DNA from: Lacimicrobium alkaliphilum
Lineage (GTDB): Bacteria > Pseudomonadota > Gammaproteobacteria > Enterobacterales > Alteromonadaceae
DNA length: 64,000 bases
Direction of reading: 5' to 3'
Assembly (NCBI RefSeq): GCF_001466725.1
Contig: NZ_CP013650.1
Span: 2,480,001-2,544,000, forward strand
Position numbers and translations under genes: made by a program. Within the stretch, counting starts at the first letter, position 1; the number at the start of each line of letters is the position of its first letter. This document shows, piece after piece, positions 18,467-26,750 of this stretch. The notes beneath the pieces are model-generated. The model made no database searches. It saw only the letters and a list, made by a program, of their open reading frames with translations, and was not told where the DNA came from.

Positions 18467-18483
18467 CAGCCTGATACAGGCTG
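18467..18483. promoter_or_regulatory. Inverted repeat in the lolC / PilZ-gene divergent region
   Basis: CAGCCTG-ATA-CAGGCTG is a perfect 7-bp inverted repeat with a 3-base centre. It is 23 bases upstream of the lolC GTG and 72 bases upstream of the divergent PilZ-like gene. It could be an operator or, if transcribed into the lolC leader, a hairpin. No known regulator consensus is claimed. Confidence 0.35.
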
Positions 18484-18554
18484 GATATTTATTGTTGGCC
18501 GATAATAGGTGTAAGCTAGGGCACAATCAAGGCCCGTATAGTAATGGAGTCTCC

Positions 18555-19151
18555 ATGGAAAAACTGACGCTGGAACAGAAGCAGCAGCAATTTAATGATT
18601 TTTTCCGCATTAAACACCCGATCAAAGCCACGATGCGCGAGTTGGGCGAGGACTTTGTATTGCCAGAGCCCGACCAACTCAATGACGCTATGCCTTATGC
18701 TTTTCGTATTGCCAGTGAAATGTCCGCTCTGGAAACCGCGGCATTGAGGCCTCTGCGCAACCTGGGCGAACATGCTGCCGAACTGGTCAGTTTTCTGAAT
18801 CATCAGTCCCGCAAAATAGATCTGATGATGTCCTATGTTCTGCAACAACAAATGGCCGATGAATATCAATACAGCACCGCGGCCTTTGGTGGCGGTGGAC
18901 TGATCCTGGTCAGTGATAAGCCGGTAAATTTACAGCAACAATGTGAGTTGCGCCTGTTTCTGGAAGAAGAAGCCTGCGGTGTTTTCTGCTACGGCGAAGT
19001 TATCGCTTGCGAGAAAATCGAGGATCAGTACCATATCTCGCTGTTTTTCAGCTGTATCAGGGAAGAAGATCAGGAACTGCTGGTAAGAGCCAGCCTGCAT
19101 CTGCAAACCCAACAGTTAAAGAAAAGAAAGCAGGCTGATAAAGATGCCTGA
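18555..19151 (+). CDS. PilZ-like domain protein
   Basis: A 198-residue soluble protein, mostly helical for about 110 residues (MRELGEDFVLPEPDQLNDAM onward), then a beta-rich PilZ-like half: STAAFGGGGLILVSD, LRLFLEEEACGVFCYGEVIA and YHISLFFS. The start at 18555 has GGAG five bases upstream. A canonical c-di-GMP site (RxxxR then D/NxSxxG) is not visible; the second motif is replaced by FGGGG, so direct c-di-GMP binding is doubtful. It lies between lolC and mfd, transcribed toward mfd, but with 89 bases between them. Confidence 0.6.
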   Translation: MEKLTLEQKQQQFNDFFRIKHPIKATMRELGEDFVLPEPDQLNDAMPYAFRIASEMSALETAALRPLRNLGEHAAELVSFLNHQSRKIDLMMSYVLQQQMADEYQYSTAAFGGGGLILVSDKPVNLQQQCELRLFLEEEACGVFCYGEVIACEKIEDQYHISLFFSCIREEDQELLVRASLHLQTQQLKKRKQADKDA

Positions 19152-19240
19152 CCGTCAAACATTGTATTGGCTTCAGGCCTGAATCAGATTGCGCTGACAG
19201 CGCTTCGCTACCTACCGAAGGGAAAGACAACCAGAGCATC

Positions 19241-22200
19241 ATGAGCAGTATTTTCAGTCCCGACCTGCCGGCGAAGGCAGGAGATCATCAGCAATGGGGT
19301 AACTTGCAGGGCAGCAGCCTGGCACTGGCCATTGCTAACGCCTCAGAAAGGGTCAAAGGATCGGTATTGCTGATCACCGCTGATACCCCCTCAGCACTAA
19401 AGCTAGCACGCGAATTACAAAGTTTTGTCAGCGAGATAGAGGTGAAGATCTTCCCGGACTGGGAAACCCTGCCCTATGATAATTTTTCACCTCATCAGGA
19501 TATTATTTCCCAGCGCCTGGAAACGCTTTTTCATCTGACTCAGCCTCAACCCTGTATTTACGTGGTGCCGGTCAATACCCTGTTGCAGCGACTGGCGCCT
19601 GTGGATTATCTGGCTAAATACCTGCTGTTGCTTGAGCAGGGCCAGCATCTGGATCTGGACAGCTTCCGCCAGGGTCTGGAGCGGGCCGGTTACACGGCGG
19701 TCAGTCAGGTTATGAGCCATAGTGAATTTTGTGTTCGCGGCAGTATCATTGACCTATTCCCCATGGGCAGTAAAACGCCCTATCGCATTGATCTGTTCGA
19801 CGATGAAATAGACAGTATTCGGATTTTCGATCCCGATTCACAGCGCTCTGAAGATAAAGTTGAGCAGATTCGGATGCTGCCGGCCCATGAATTCCCCACC
19901 GACAAGGAAGCCATTGATCGCTTCCGGCTGCAGTTTCTGGACAGATTTGATGCCAGCAATGCCCGCGAGTCGGTTTACCATCAGGTCAGCAAGGGGCTGA
20001 TGCCGGCCGGTATAGAGTATTACCTGCCGCTGTTTTTCGAGCACACTGCCACCCTGTTTGATTACCTGCATCAGGACAGCCTGGTGCTGATGCACGGTGA
20101 TCTGATCAATGCCGCAGAGTTTTACTGGGCCGATGTGCAGGAAAGGTACGAACAGCACAAATATAACCCGCTTAAACCACTGCTCAGCCCGGCAGAAATC
20201 TTCCTGCGGGTGGAAGAGCTGTTTAATCTGATTAAGCAACGCGCCAGAATCAGCGTCGGCCATCAGAGCCTCGAACCCAAAGCCGGCAGAACGAATTTCG
20301 CCACCACTGCCCTGCCTGACATCGCGGTTAAGCCTCAGCTTAAAAGCCCGATGGCGTCGTTGCAGCAACAACTTAAGGTTTGGCAACAGCAAGGGGTCAG
20401 GGTGCTGTTTAGTGTCGAGTCCCAGGGGCGTCGGGAAAGCCTGCTGGAGATGCTGAAAAAGATCCAGATCAGCCCGAAGGAAGTCTCTGATCTTGGCACT
20501 TTTCTGTGTGGTCATCAGCAACTGGGCATCGTTATCAGCGATCTCGAACACAGCTTTATGCTGGATGAAAGTGACGGCCGGCTGGTACTGATCACAGAAA
20601 CCGAACTGCTGGGTCATAAAATCAGTCAGCGCCGTCTGCGCAAGAAGCAACAGGCCACCGACGAAGCCGCGGTGATCCGGAATCTGGCAGAACTCAATAT
20701 CGGTCAGCCTGTGGTGCATCTGGATCACGGTGTGGGTCGCTATCTGGGACTGCAAACACTGGATGCCGGCGGTATTGCCACAGAATACCTGACTATTGAG
20801 TATGCCAATCAGGCCAAGCTCTATGTGCCGGTATCTTCTTTGCACCTGATCAGCCGCTACAGTGGTGGTGATCTGGACTCAGCTCCCTTGCATCATCTGG
20901 GTACCGAAACCTGGGCCAAAGCCCGTAAAAAAGCCGCCGAGAAGGTTCGTGATGTGGCGGCACAATTACTTGATGTGTATGCCCGCAGGGCCGCCAAACC
21001 TGGTTTTGCCATCAAGATTAACTGGGATGAATACGAAAGCTTCGCCAACAGTTTTCCCTTTGAAGAAACTGCCGATCAACAACAGGCTATTAATGCGGTG
21101 ATTCAGGACATGGGCAGCCCCATCGCCATGGACAGACTGGTATGCGGCGATGTCGGCTTTGGCAAAACTGAAGTGGCCATGCGCGCTGCATTTCTGGCCG
21201 CCAATGGCGGCAAGCAGGTAGCGATTCTGGTGCCTACCACCCTGCTCGCCCAGCAGCATTACGAGAATTTCAAAGACCGCTTCGCCGACTGGCCGTTTCG
21301 TATCGAAGTGATGTCCCGCTTTGGCAGCGGCAAAGAACATAAAGAGATTATTCAGGGACTGAACGACGGCAAAGTGGATATTGTGGTCGGTACGCATAAG
21401 TTATTGCAGGATGACGTTAAATTCGCCGAACTCGGTCTGGTCATCATCGATGAAGAACACCGCTTCGGTGTGCGCCAAAAAGAGAAGTTCAAGGCGCTGC
21501 GCGCCGATGTGGATATTCTGACCCTGACCGCCACCCCCATACCCCGCACCCTGAATATGGCTCTGTCGGGAATGCGCGATTTATCCATTATCGCCACCGC
21601 ACCGGCCAAACGCCTGGCGATTAAGACCTTTGTACGCCAGCGGGATAAACAACTGATCCGCGAGGCCATCATGCGTGAAATTCTGCGCGGTGGTCAGGTG
21701 TATTTTCTGCACAATGAAGTGGAAACCATCGACAAAACAGCCGCCGAAATCGAAGAAATCGTCCCCGAAGCCAGAGTGGGTATCGGCCACGGTCAGATGC
21801 GCGAACGGGATCTGGAGCGGGTGATGTCAGATTTTTACCATCAGCGTTTTAATGTGCTGGTATGCAGTACCATTATCGAAACCGGTATCGACATTCCCTC
21901 GGCCAATACCATTATCATGGACAGGGCCGACCATCTGGGGCTGGCACAATTACACCAGTTACGGGGACGGGTTGGCCGTTCTCATCATCAGGCCTATGCC
22001 TACCTGCTCACCCCTCATCCCAAGCGCATGACCAAAGATGCCCATAAACGTCTGGAGGCCATCGCTTCGCTGGAAGATCTCGGCGCCGGGTTTGCACTGG
22101 CCACCCATGATCTGGAAATCCGCGGTGCCGGTGAACTGCTCGGTGATGATCAGTCAGGCCAGATTGCCACCGTGGGTTTCTCACTCTATATGGAGATGCT

Positions 22201-22714
22201 CGACAAAGCCGTTGAAGCCCTTAAAGAAGGCAAGGAACCCTCTCTGGACGAATCACTGTCCTCTCACACAGATATCGAACTGCGTATTCCGGCCCTGTTA
22301 CCCGAGGATTACATCCATGATGTCAATATTCGCCTGTCGCTGTACAAGAAGATCGCCAATTGCAAAAATAAAGACGAGCTGGACGACGTCAGGGTTGAGC
22401 TGATTGATCGTTTTGGTTTGTTGCCCGATGCAGCGAAAAACCTGATGACAATAGCCGAACTGAAGCTGGAAGCGAAAAAGGTCGGAATCAGTAAAATAGA
22501 AGCCAGCAGCCAGGGCGGATTTGTCGAATTTGACCAGGATACCCCGGTTGATCCCGGTTTTATCATCCAGTTGCTGCAGTCCCAGCCCGCTGTCTACAAA
22601 CTCGACGGTCCCCAAAAACTCAGGTTCAATATCAAAACAGAACAGCATCAACAGCGTGTTACACTGGTACAGGACATGCTTACTCAATTTAAACGGAAAT
22701 TACAGGCGGCCTGA
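19241..22714 (+). CDS. mfd: Transcription-repair coupling factor
   Basis: A 1157-residue ATP-dependent translocase that removes RNA polymerase stalled at DNA damage and recruits UvrA. Order: UvrB-like N-terminal module (1-340, with LPYDNFSPHQDI and SQRLETLFHL), linker, RNA-polymerase-interacting CarD-like domain (about 480-570, GQPVVHLDHGVGRYLG), RecG-like motor with Walker A GDVGFGKT (636-643) and DEEH (737-740), LTATPIPRTLNMAL, helicase C with GRVGRS and AYLL, and a C-terminal TRCF domain. Length and motifs are normal. Its stop codon overlaps the csiV ATG (TGATG). Confidence 0.97.
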   Translation: MSSIFSPDLPAKAGDHQQWGNLQGSSLALAIANASERVKGSVLLITADTPSALKLARELQSFVSEIEVKIFPDWETLPYDNFSPHQDIISQRLETLFHLTQPQPCIYVVPVNTLLQRLAPVDYLAKYLLLLEQGQHLDLDSFRQGLERAGYTAVSQVMSHSEFCVRGSIIDLFPMGSKTPYRIDLFDDEIDSIRIFDPDSQRSEDKVEQIRMLPAHEFPTDKEAIDRFRLQFLDRFDASNARESVYHQVSKGLMPAGIEYYLPLFFEHTATLFDYLHQDSLVLMHGDLINAAEFYWADVQERYEQHKYNPLKPLLSPAEIFLRVEELFNLIKQRARISVGHQSLEPKAGRTNFATTALPDIAVKPQLKSPMASLQQQLKVWQQQGVRVLFSVESQGRRESLLEMLKKIQISPKEVSDLGTFLCGHQQLGIVISDLEHSFMLDESDGRLVLITETELLGHKISQRRLRKKQQATDEAAVIRNLAELNIGQPVVHLDHGVGRYLGLQTLDAGGIATEYLTIEYANQAKLYVPVSSLHLISRYSGGDLDSAPLHHLGTETWAKARKKAAEKVRDVAAQLLDVYARRAAKPGFAIKINWDEYESFANSFPFEETADQQQAINAVIQDMGSPIAMDRLVCGDVGFGKTEVAMRAAFLAANGGKQVAILVPTTLLAQQHYENFKDRFADWPFRIEVMSRFGSGKEHKEIIQGLNDGKVDIVVGTHKLLQDDVKFAELGLVIIDEEHRFGVRQKEKFKALRADVDILTLTATPIPRTLNMALSGMRDLSIIATAPAKRLAIKTFVRQRDKQLIREAIMREILRGGQVYFLHNEVETIDKTAAEIEEIVPEARVGIGHGQMRERDLERVMSDFYHQRFNVLVCSTIIETGIDIPSANTIIMDRADHLGLAQLHQLRGRVGRSHHQAYAYLLTPHPKRMTKDAHKRLEAIASLEDLGAGFALATHDLEIRGAGELLGDDQSGQIATVGFSLYMEMLDKAVEALKEGKEPSLDESLSSHTDIELRIPALLPEDYIHDVNIRLSLYKKIANCKNKDELDDVRVELIDRFGLLPDAAKNLMTIAELKLEAKKVGISKIEASSQGGFVEFDQDTPVDPGFIIQLLQSQPAVYKLDGPQKLRFNIKTEQHQQRVTLVQDMLTQFKRKLQAA

Positions 22715-24000
22715 TGAAGCACCTCATAGTAAAATCAGTATTGCTGCTCGGTATGCCACTGAGCTTAAGCTCTGCCGTACAAGCCAATGACTGGTGGTTT
22801 GATGTGGAAATACTGCTATACAAACAGGACCAGTCATTGCAGGCGCTGCAGGAGCACTTCCCACAACCGGCCTCTGTGGATATCAGTGACACGACCGATC
22901 TGCTCAGCCCGTTTTTGCGCCCGGATATCAGTGTGTTGCGCAATAGCCTGCCACTCTGTGATGCCCCCTTATCAGGGCACAATTTGCCAGCGATTGAGTT
23001 CACTAATACTGAGATCATTGGCTTGCTGAACCAGATTGAGCAAATTAATCAGCAAATTGAAAAGCCTGGCCCTGCATCAGAACCGGTCACGCCAGAAGCC
23101 GACGCCCAGATAGTGGGGCAATTGTCGGCGCCGGGTCAGCCGAATCAGGCAGCGCAACAATCAGGATTTAATATCAACCGCTGGCTGCGCAGTGATTGTG
23201 TATTAGCAGCAGAGCGCAGATGGCTGAAAGACCTGCTCTTTCCAGCACAAAGTTCTGAAGCCATGATCACCTCTGTACCGACTGTGATTAACGATAAAGA
23301 GCGACGATTTAACAATCAGCCCCATCTGTTACCGGCCAGCCAGATGAACCTGAAGGACATCGCCAGAGACCTGCACCGCCAGCGCGGTATTCGCCCACTT
23401 TTGCACCTGGTCTGGCGACAACCTGTGTTATTTGGCCGCGACGAAGCAGAGAAATACCGTCTGTTTGGCGGAGTTAACTTTGCCCAAAGTTACGACAACC
23501 TTGGTTATCTGCTGCAATCATCTGAACAGGCAGAATCAGAACAAACAGTGACCTCTGAAGCTACAGATACAGATTTAATCAGACGTGTGGAACAGGCTCT
23601 GGCCCAACCTCTGATTCTGGCTGAGCAGGATATTGAAGCCCTGCCCCAGGGCAAAAAGGTTGATCAGCTGTGGGAGCTCGATGGCTGGTTTAAAGTGTAC
23701 CTGCAATATATTAACAGGGTGCCCTATCTGCATGTTGACTCAGAGTTAATCTATCGCGCCGAAGGCCCACCCGGGCTAATGCAACAGTCTTCTCTGGCAA
23801 CGGAGTCACAATTTATCAGTCAGGACAATCTGTCAGCGGACGAAACTGAAAACCGCTACCAGCTTTATTCCCTGCCTTTTCAACAGCTAAGACGGGTCAT
23901 CAGCACTCAGATTCATTACTTTGATCACCCCATGTTCGGAATGGTAGTGCAACTACGCCGCTATCATAAGCCTGAGCCGGCGGCAGAGGAGTCAGAATGA
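22714..24000 (+). CDS. csiV: Peptidoglycan-binding protein CsiV
   Basis: A 428-residue periplasmic protein with a signal peptide (1-24, VQA-N) followed by DWWFDVEILLYKQ, the hallmark start of the CsiV family (PF10972). The middle is long and Gln-rich and variable; the C-terminal half has LHLVWRQPV, a short WELDGWFKVYLQYINRVPYL segment and QLRRVISTQIHYFDHPMFGM, all typical. CsiV acts with LpoA/PBP1a in Vibrio cell-wall synthesis. Adjacency to mfd is the Vibrio and Alteromonadales arrangement. It overlaps the next gene by four bases. Confidence 0.88.
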   Translation: MKHLIVKSVLLLGMPLSLSSAVQANDWWFDVEILLYKQDQSLQALQEHFPQPASVDISDTTDLLSPFLRPDISVLRNSLPLCDAPLSGHNLPAIEFTNTEIIGLLNQIEQINQQIEKPGPASEPVTPEADAQIVGQLSAPGQPNQAAQQSGFNINRWLRSDCVLAAERRWLKDLLFPAQSSEAMITSVPTVINDKERRFNNQPHLLPASQMNLKDIARDLHRQRGIRPLLHLVWRQPVLFGRDEAEKYRLFGGVNFAQSYDNLGYLLQSSEQAESEQTVTSEATDTDLIRRVEQALAQPLILAEQDIEALPQGKKVDQLWELDGWFKVYLQYINRVPYLHVDSELIYRAEGPPGLMQQSSLATESQFISQDNLSADETENRYQLYSLPFQQLRRVISTQIHYFDHPMFGMVVQLRRYHKPEPAAEESE

Positions 24001-24512
24001 AGATTTATACCAGAGGCGGCGATCAGGGCAGTACTCAAATCTATGTGGATAAACCTGAAAAGCTGGATAAGCACGATATCGTACTGGAAACCTACGGCAG
24101 TCTGGATGAGCTGAACGCACAACTGGGATTACTGGCCAGTCAGCTGCAGGACAGGGAACTGGCTTTGGTGCAGCAGGTGCAGCAGTGCTTGTTTCAGATT
24201 GGTTTTGCGCTTTCGGCCAGCAGCAACCTCAAGGACAAGGATATCAGCAGTCTGGAACAACAGATTGATCGCTGGCAGGAACAGTTACCGCTACAGACTC
24301 ATTTTATTTTACCGGGCGGCAATTTCAGCGGGGCGCTTTGTCATGTTTGCCGTACTGTTGCCAGACGAGCAGAACGTCAGTTAGTTGCAATGAGCAAGGT
24401 CCGGGATGTGCCACCAGTATGCCTTAAGTATCTGAATCGCCTGTCTGACTGGCTGTTTGTATTTGCCCGCTATTTAAACCAGCAAAAGGGTGTCGAAGAG
24501 GTTAAAGTTTAA
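23997..24512 (+). CDS. PduO-type cob(I)alamin adenosyltransferase
   Basis: A 171-residue ATP:corrinoid adenosyltransferase that makes adenosylcobalamin. The N-terminal ATP-binding motif is TRGGDQGSTQIY (5-16), then ETYGSLDELNAQLGLLAS; the conserved FILPGGN and CRTVARRAERQL helix, where the ATP-binding Arg/Glu pair lies, and LKYLNRLSDWLFVFARYLN follow. All are family hallmarks. No other cobalamin gene is near, so it may serve corrinoid salvage. It is translationally coupled to csiV by ATGA. Confidence 0.9.
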   Translation: MKIYTRGGDQGSTQIYVDKPEKLDKHDIVLETYGSLDELNAQLGLLASQLQDRELALVQQVQQCLFQIGFALSASSNLKDKDISSLEQQIDRWQEQLPLQTHFILPGGNFSGALCHVCRTVARRAERQLVAMSKVRDVPPVCLKYLNRLSDWLFVFARYLNQQKGVEEVKV

Positions 24513-24526
24513 GGCCTGGTGGCAGC

Positions 24527-24856
24527 TCAAGTATGTTGCTTATACCCGTGCTGCTTTATCACCTGTTGCAGCCCCTGACGCAACAGAGATGCGTAGAGCC
24601 GGCGAAACAGAAAAATCCCGCCACTGATCCCCATCAGCATGCCGATAATCCTGACGTAATATTCTGACCAGATAAACTGCGGTACCACTGCCACCAGGCA
24701 GGCTATGAGCAGGGTCATAATAAAAAAACAGGCCATTTTCAGGTTCATACCAGGCTGGCGAAAAGCGGCATATCTGGCCTTTGATAACAGAACCATCTGC
24801 TTGGAGGGCGGCATCCCTTTGAGCTCGGGGAAATAATTCAGATAGTTGTGCTCCAT
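24527..24856 (-). CDS. Small hypothetical membrane protein
   Basis: A 109-residue protein with an N-terminal soluble part (MEHNYLNYFPELKGMPPSKQ) and two hydrophobic segments at about 42-62 and 68-85, then a basic amphipathic tail. I use the ATG at 24856, which has GGAGG five bases upstream; the upstream frame to 24949 is not supported. No family recognised. Its 3' end converges on the adenosyltransferase gene. Confidence 0.65.
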   Translation of the reverse strand: MEHNYLNYFPELKGMPPSKQMVLLSKARYAAFRQPGMNLKMACFFIMTLLIACLVAVVPQFIWSEYYVRIIGMLMGISGGIFLFRRLYASLLRQGLQQVIKQHGYKQHT

Positions 24857-25013
24857 TTTTCCTCCATGCGTTACAGCAATCTCATTATGTGGCAGTCGTC
24901 TCACCCCATGGTATGCACTTTCAGACGTAAATACGCTCTGCAAAACCATAACCGATGATCTGTATCGATACCCAATTCAACGCGCCGATCATCATGTCTC
25001 TAAAGGTAAGACG

Positions 25014-25559
25014 CTAGCGGATCCAGCCACGATGTACAGTACGAAACACATCTGTATCGGCACCTTCGAGCCATTCAAAAGCCAGCATTTCCTTATTGAT
25101 CAAAATAACCCCGGCCTGCTGCATCCGGGCCAGGGCCTGCTCCTTGTGATCAGGCTGTCGTGAGCCTGTGGCTTCAATCAGAACATACACGCCAAAACCC
25201 GCCTGCAACAGTTCCAGCGCCGTTTGCAACAGGCAAACATGGGCTTCGGTTCCCATCAGCACCAATTGTTGGCGCTGACATCGCCGGATACGCTGCTGGA
25301 ACAGCGGCTCACGCCAGGCACTGAAACTGAGTTTGTTAATTACGGCATTCTCAGGCAAAAGTTCAGCCAGTTTCTCAGTGGTATGCCCAATTCCCTGCGG
25401 ATACTGCTCTGTTGCCAGAATCGGTACGCCAAGTTGCAGTGCCACCTGCATGGCCCAGGCCGCAGCATTTTCTACCTCGTTACCCGCATCAATTGCCGGT
25501 AACAGTTTTTGCTGCATATCGATCAGCAGCAACAGACTCTGTGTTTTATCCAGTAACAT
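25014..25559 (-). CDS. Isochorismatase-family hydrolase
   Basis: A 181-residue cysteine hydrolase (YcaC-like). The catalytic triad can be placed: Asp14 in LLLIDMQQ, Lys in VINKLSFSAW and the nucleophile Cys in GTEAHVCLLQTA. The cis-peptide region before TEAHVC is typical. Relatives act on amides, N-carbamoyl compounds or isochorismate; YcaC itself has no agreed substrate, so I do not name one. It is divergent from the oxidoreductase at 25690. Confidence 0.85.
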   Translation of the reverse strand: MLLDKTQSLLLLIDMQQKLLPAIDAGNEVENAAAWAMQVALQLGVPILATEQYPQGIGHTTEKLAELLPENAVINKLSFSAWREPLFQQRIRRCQRQQLVLMGTEAHVCLLQTALELLQAGFGVYVLIEATGSRQPDHKEQALARMQQAGVILINKEMLAFEWLEGADTDVFRTVHRGWIR

Positions 25560-25689
25560 AATAATCCACTGTGCTTGTGCTCATTACTGTTAAATGTTGT
25601 AACTGATTAGCATATACCATCAATCACAGGAAACCTGATGAAAAATTTGTTAGCCTGATAACATCTTCTGCATATCCACACACGAGCGT

Positions 25690-26715
25690 ATGAGCCCCTC
25701 TACTCCTCCACCGCCTGTTCGCACTGCTGTCATCGGCTTTGGACTTTCCGCCAGAGTATTTCACTTGCCCTTTATCCGCACATCGGAGCGCTTTGAGCTG
25801 GTTGGTATCAGCACCTCACAAACACAGCAGGTTCGCCAGGCTTATCCTGATGTCGGCATATACAATGATGCAAAACAGCTGCTCAGCCAGTCAGGGGCTG
25901 ATCTGGTAATTATTACTGCACCAAACCATGTCCATTATCCCCTGGCCGAACAGGCACTGGAAAAGGGCCTGCATGTGCTGATAGAAAAGCCGATGGTGAT
26001 TGATACCGGGCAGGGGCATGCACTGATTGAGTTGGCGAAACAACGTAACCTGGTGCTGGCACCCTTTCATAACCGGCGCTGGGACAGTGATTTCCTTACC
26101 GTGCAGAAACTGATACAGGAGCAACGCCTCGGCGATATCAAAGTATTTGAATCCAGCTTCAACCGGTTCAGACCCACACCGCGCGAGCGCTGGCGGGAGC
26201 AGGACATTCCCGGTGCCGGGATCCTCTATGATCTGGGGCCCCATCTGATTGATCAGGCCCTGTGTTTGTTTGGTATTCCACAGACAATCAGTGCAACCTT
26301 GCGAAAATCAAGGCCGGGCTCACAGGCGGTGGATTATTTTCATCTGCAACTGCACTATGCCGATAAAGAGATACTATTACACAGCGATCCCTACAGCACC
26401 GGGCCTAATCCACGATTCCGGGTCAAAGGAACCAAAGGCACTTATATCAAAGACGGCCTGGATCCCCAGGAACAACGGCTGCGGGATGGAATGTTACCTG
26501 ATCACAACGACTGGGCGGCGGAAAAGCCCTATGAATACGGTACGCTGTATACCGAAACAGGCAAACAGCGGGTTACCAGCGAATGCGGTGGCTATCAGCA
26601 TCTTTACAACAACCTTGCCGATGCCATAGTCGCAGAGGCTCCTCTTGCAGTTAGCGCAGAGCAGGCATTGGATGGTATAAAGATAATCCAGCAGGCATGC
26701 ACTATGCTGAGGTAA
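25690..26715 (+). CDS. Gfo/Idh/MocA family oxidoreductase
   Basis: A 341-residue NAD(P)-dependent dehydrogenase. The Rossmann start is VIGFGLSARVFHLPFI, then ITAPNHVHYPLAEQAL, the family EKPMVID (EKP motif), HNRRWDSDFLTVQKLI and GAGILYDLGPHLIDQALCLF with the catalytic His of the DxxxH pair. This wording is close to YdgJ-type proteins of unknown sugar or polyol substrate. There is no obvious pathway neighbour. The downstream diguanylate cyclase follows 35 bases later but with weak ribosome binding. Confidence 0.88.
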   Translation: MSPSTPPPPVRTAVIGFGLSARVFHLPFIRTSERFELVGISTSQTQQVRQAYPDVGIYNDAKQLLSQSGADLVIITAPNHVHYPLAEQALEKGLHVLIEKPMVIDTGQGHALIELAKQRNLVLAPFHNRRWDSDFLTVQKLIQEQRLGDIKVFESSFNRFRPTPRERWREQDIPGAGILYDLGPHLIDQALCLFGIPQTISATLRKSRPGSQAVDYFHLQLHYADKEILLHSDPYSTGPNPRFRVKGTKGTYIKDGLDPQEQRLRDGMLPDHNDWAAEKPYEYGTLYTETGKQRVTSECGGYQHLYNNLADAIVAEAPLAVSAEQALDGIKIIQQACTMLR

Positions 26716-26750
26716 CAATTTGTCTTTCAGTGCAATTGCCAATATTTAAT

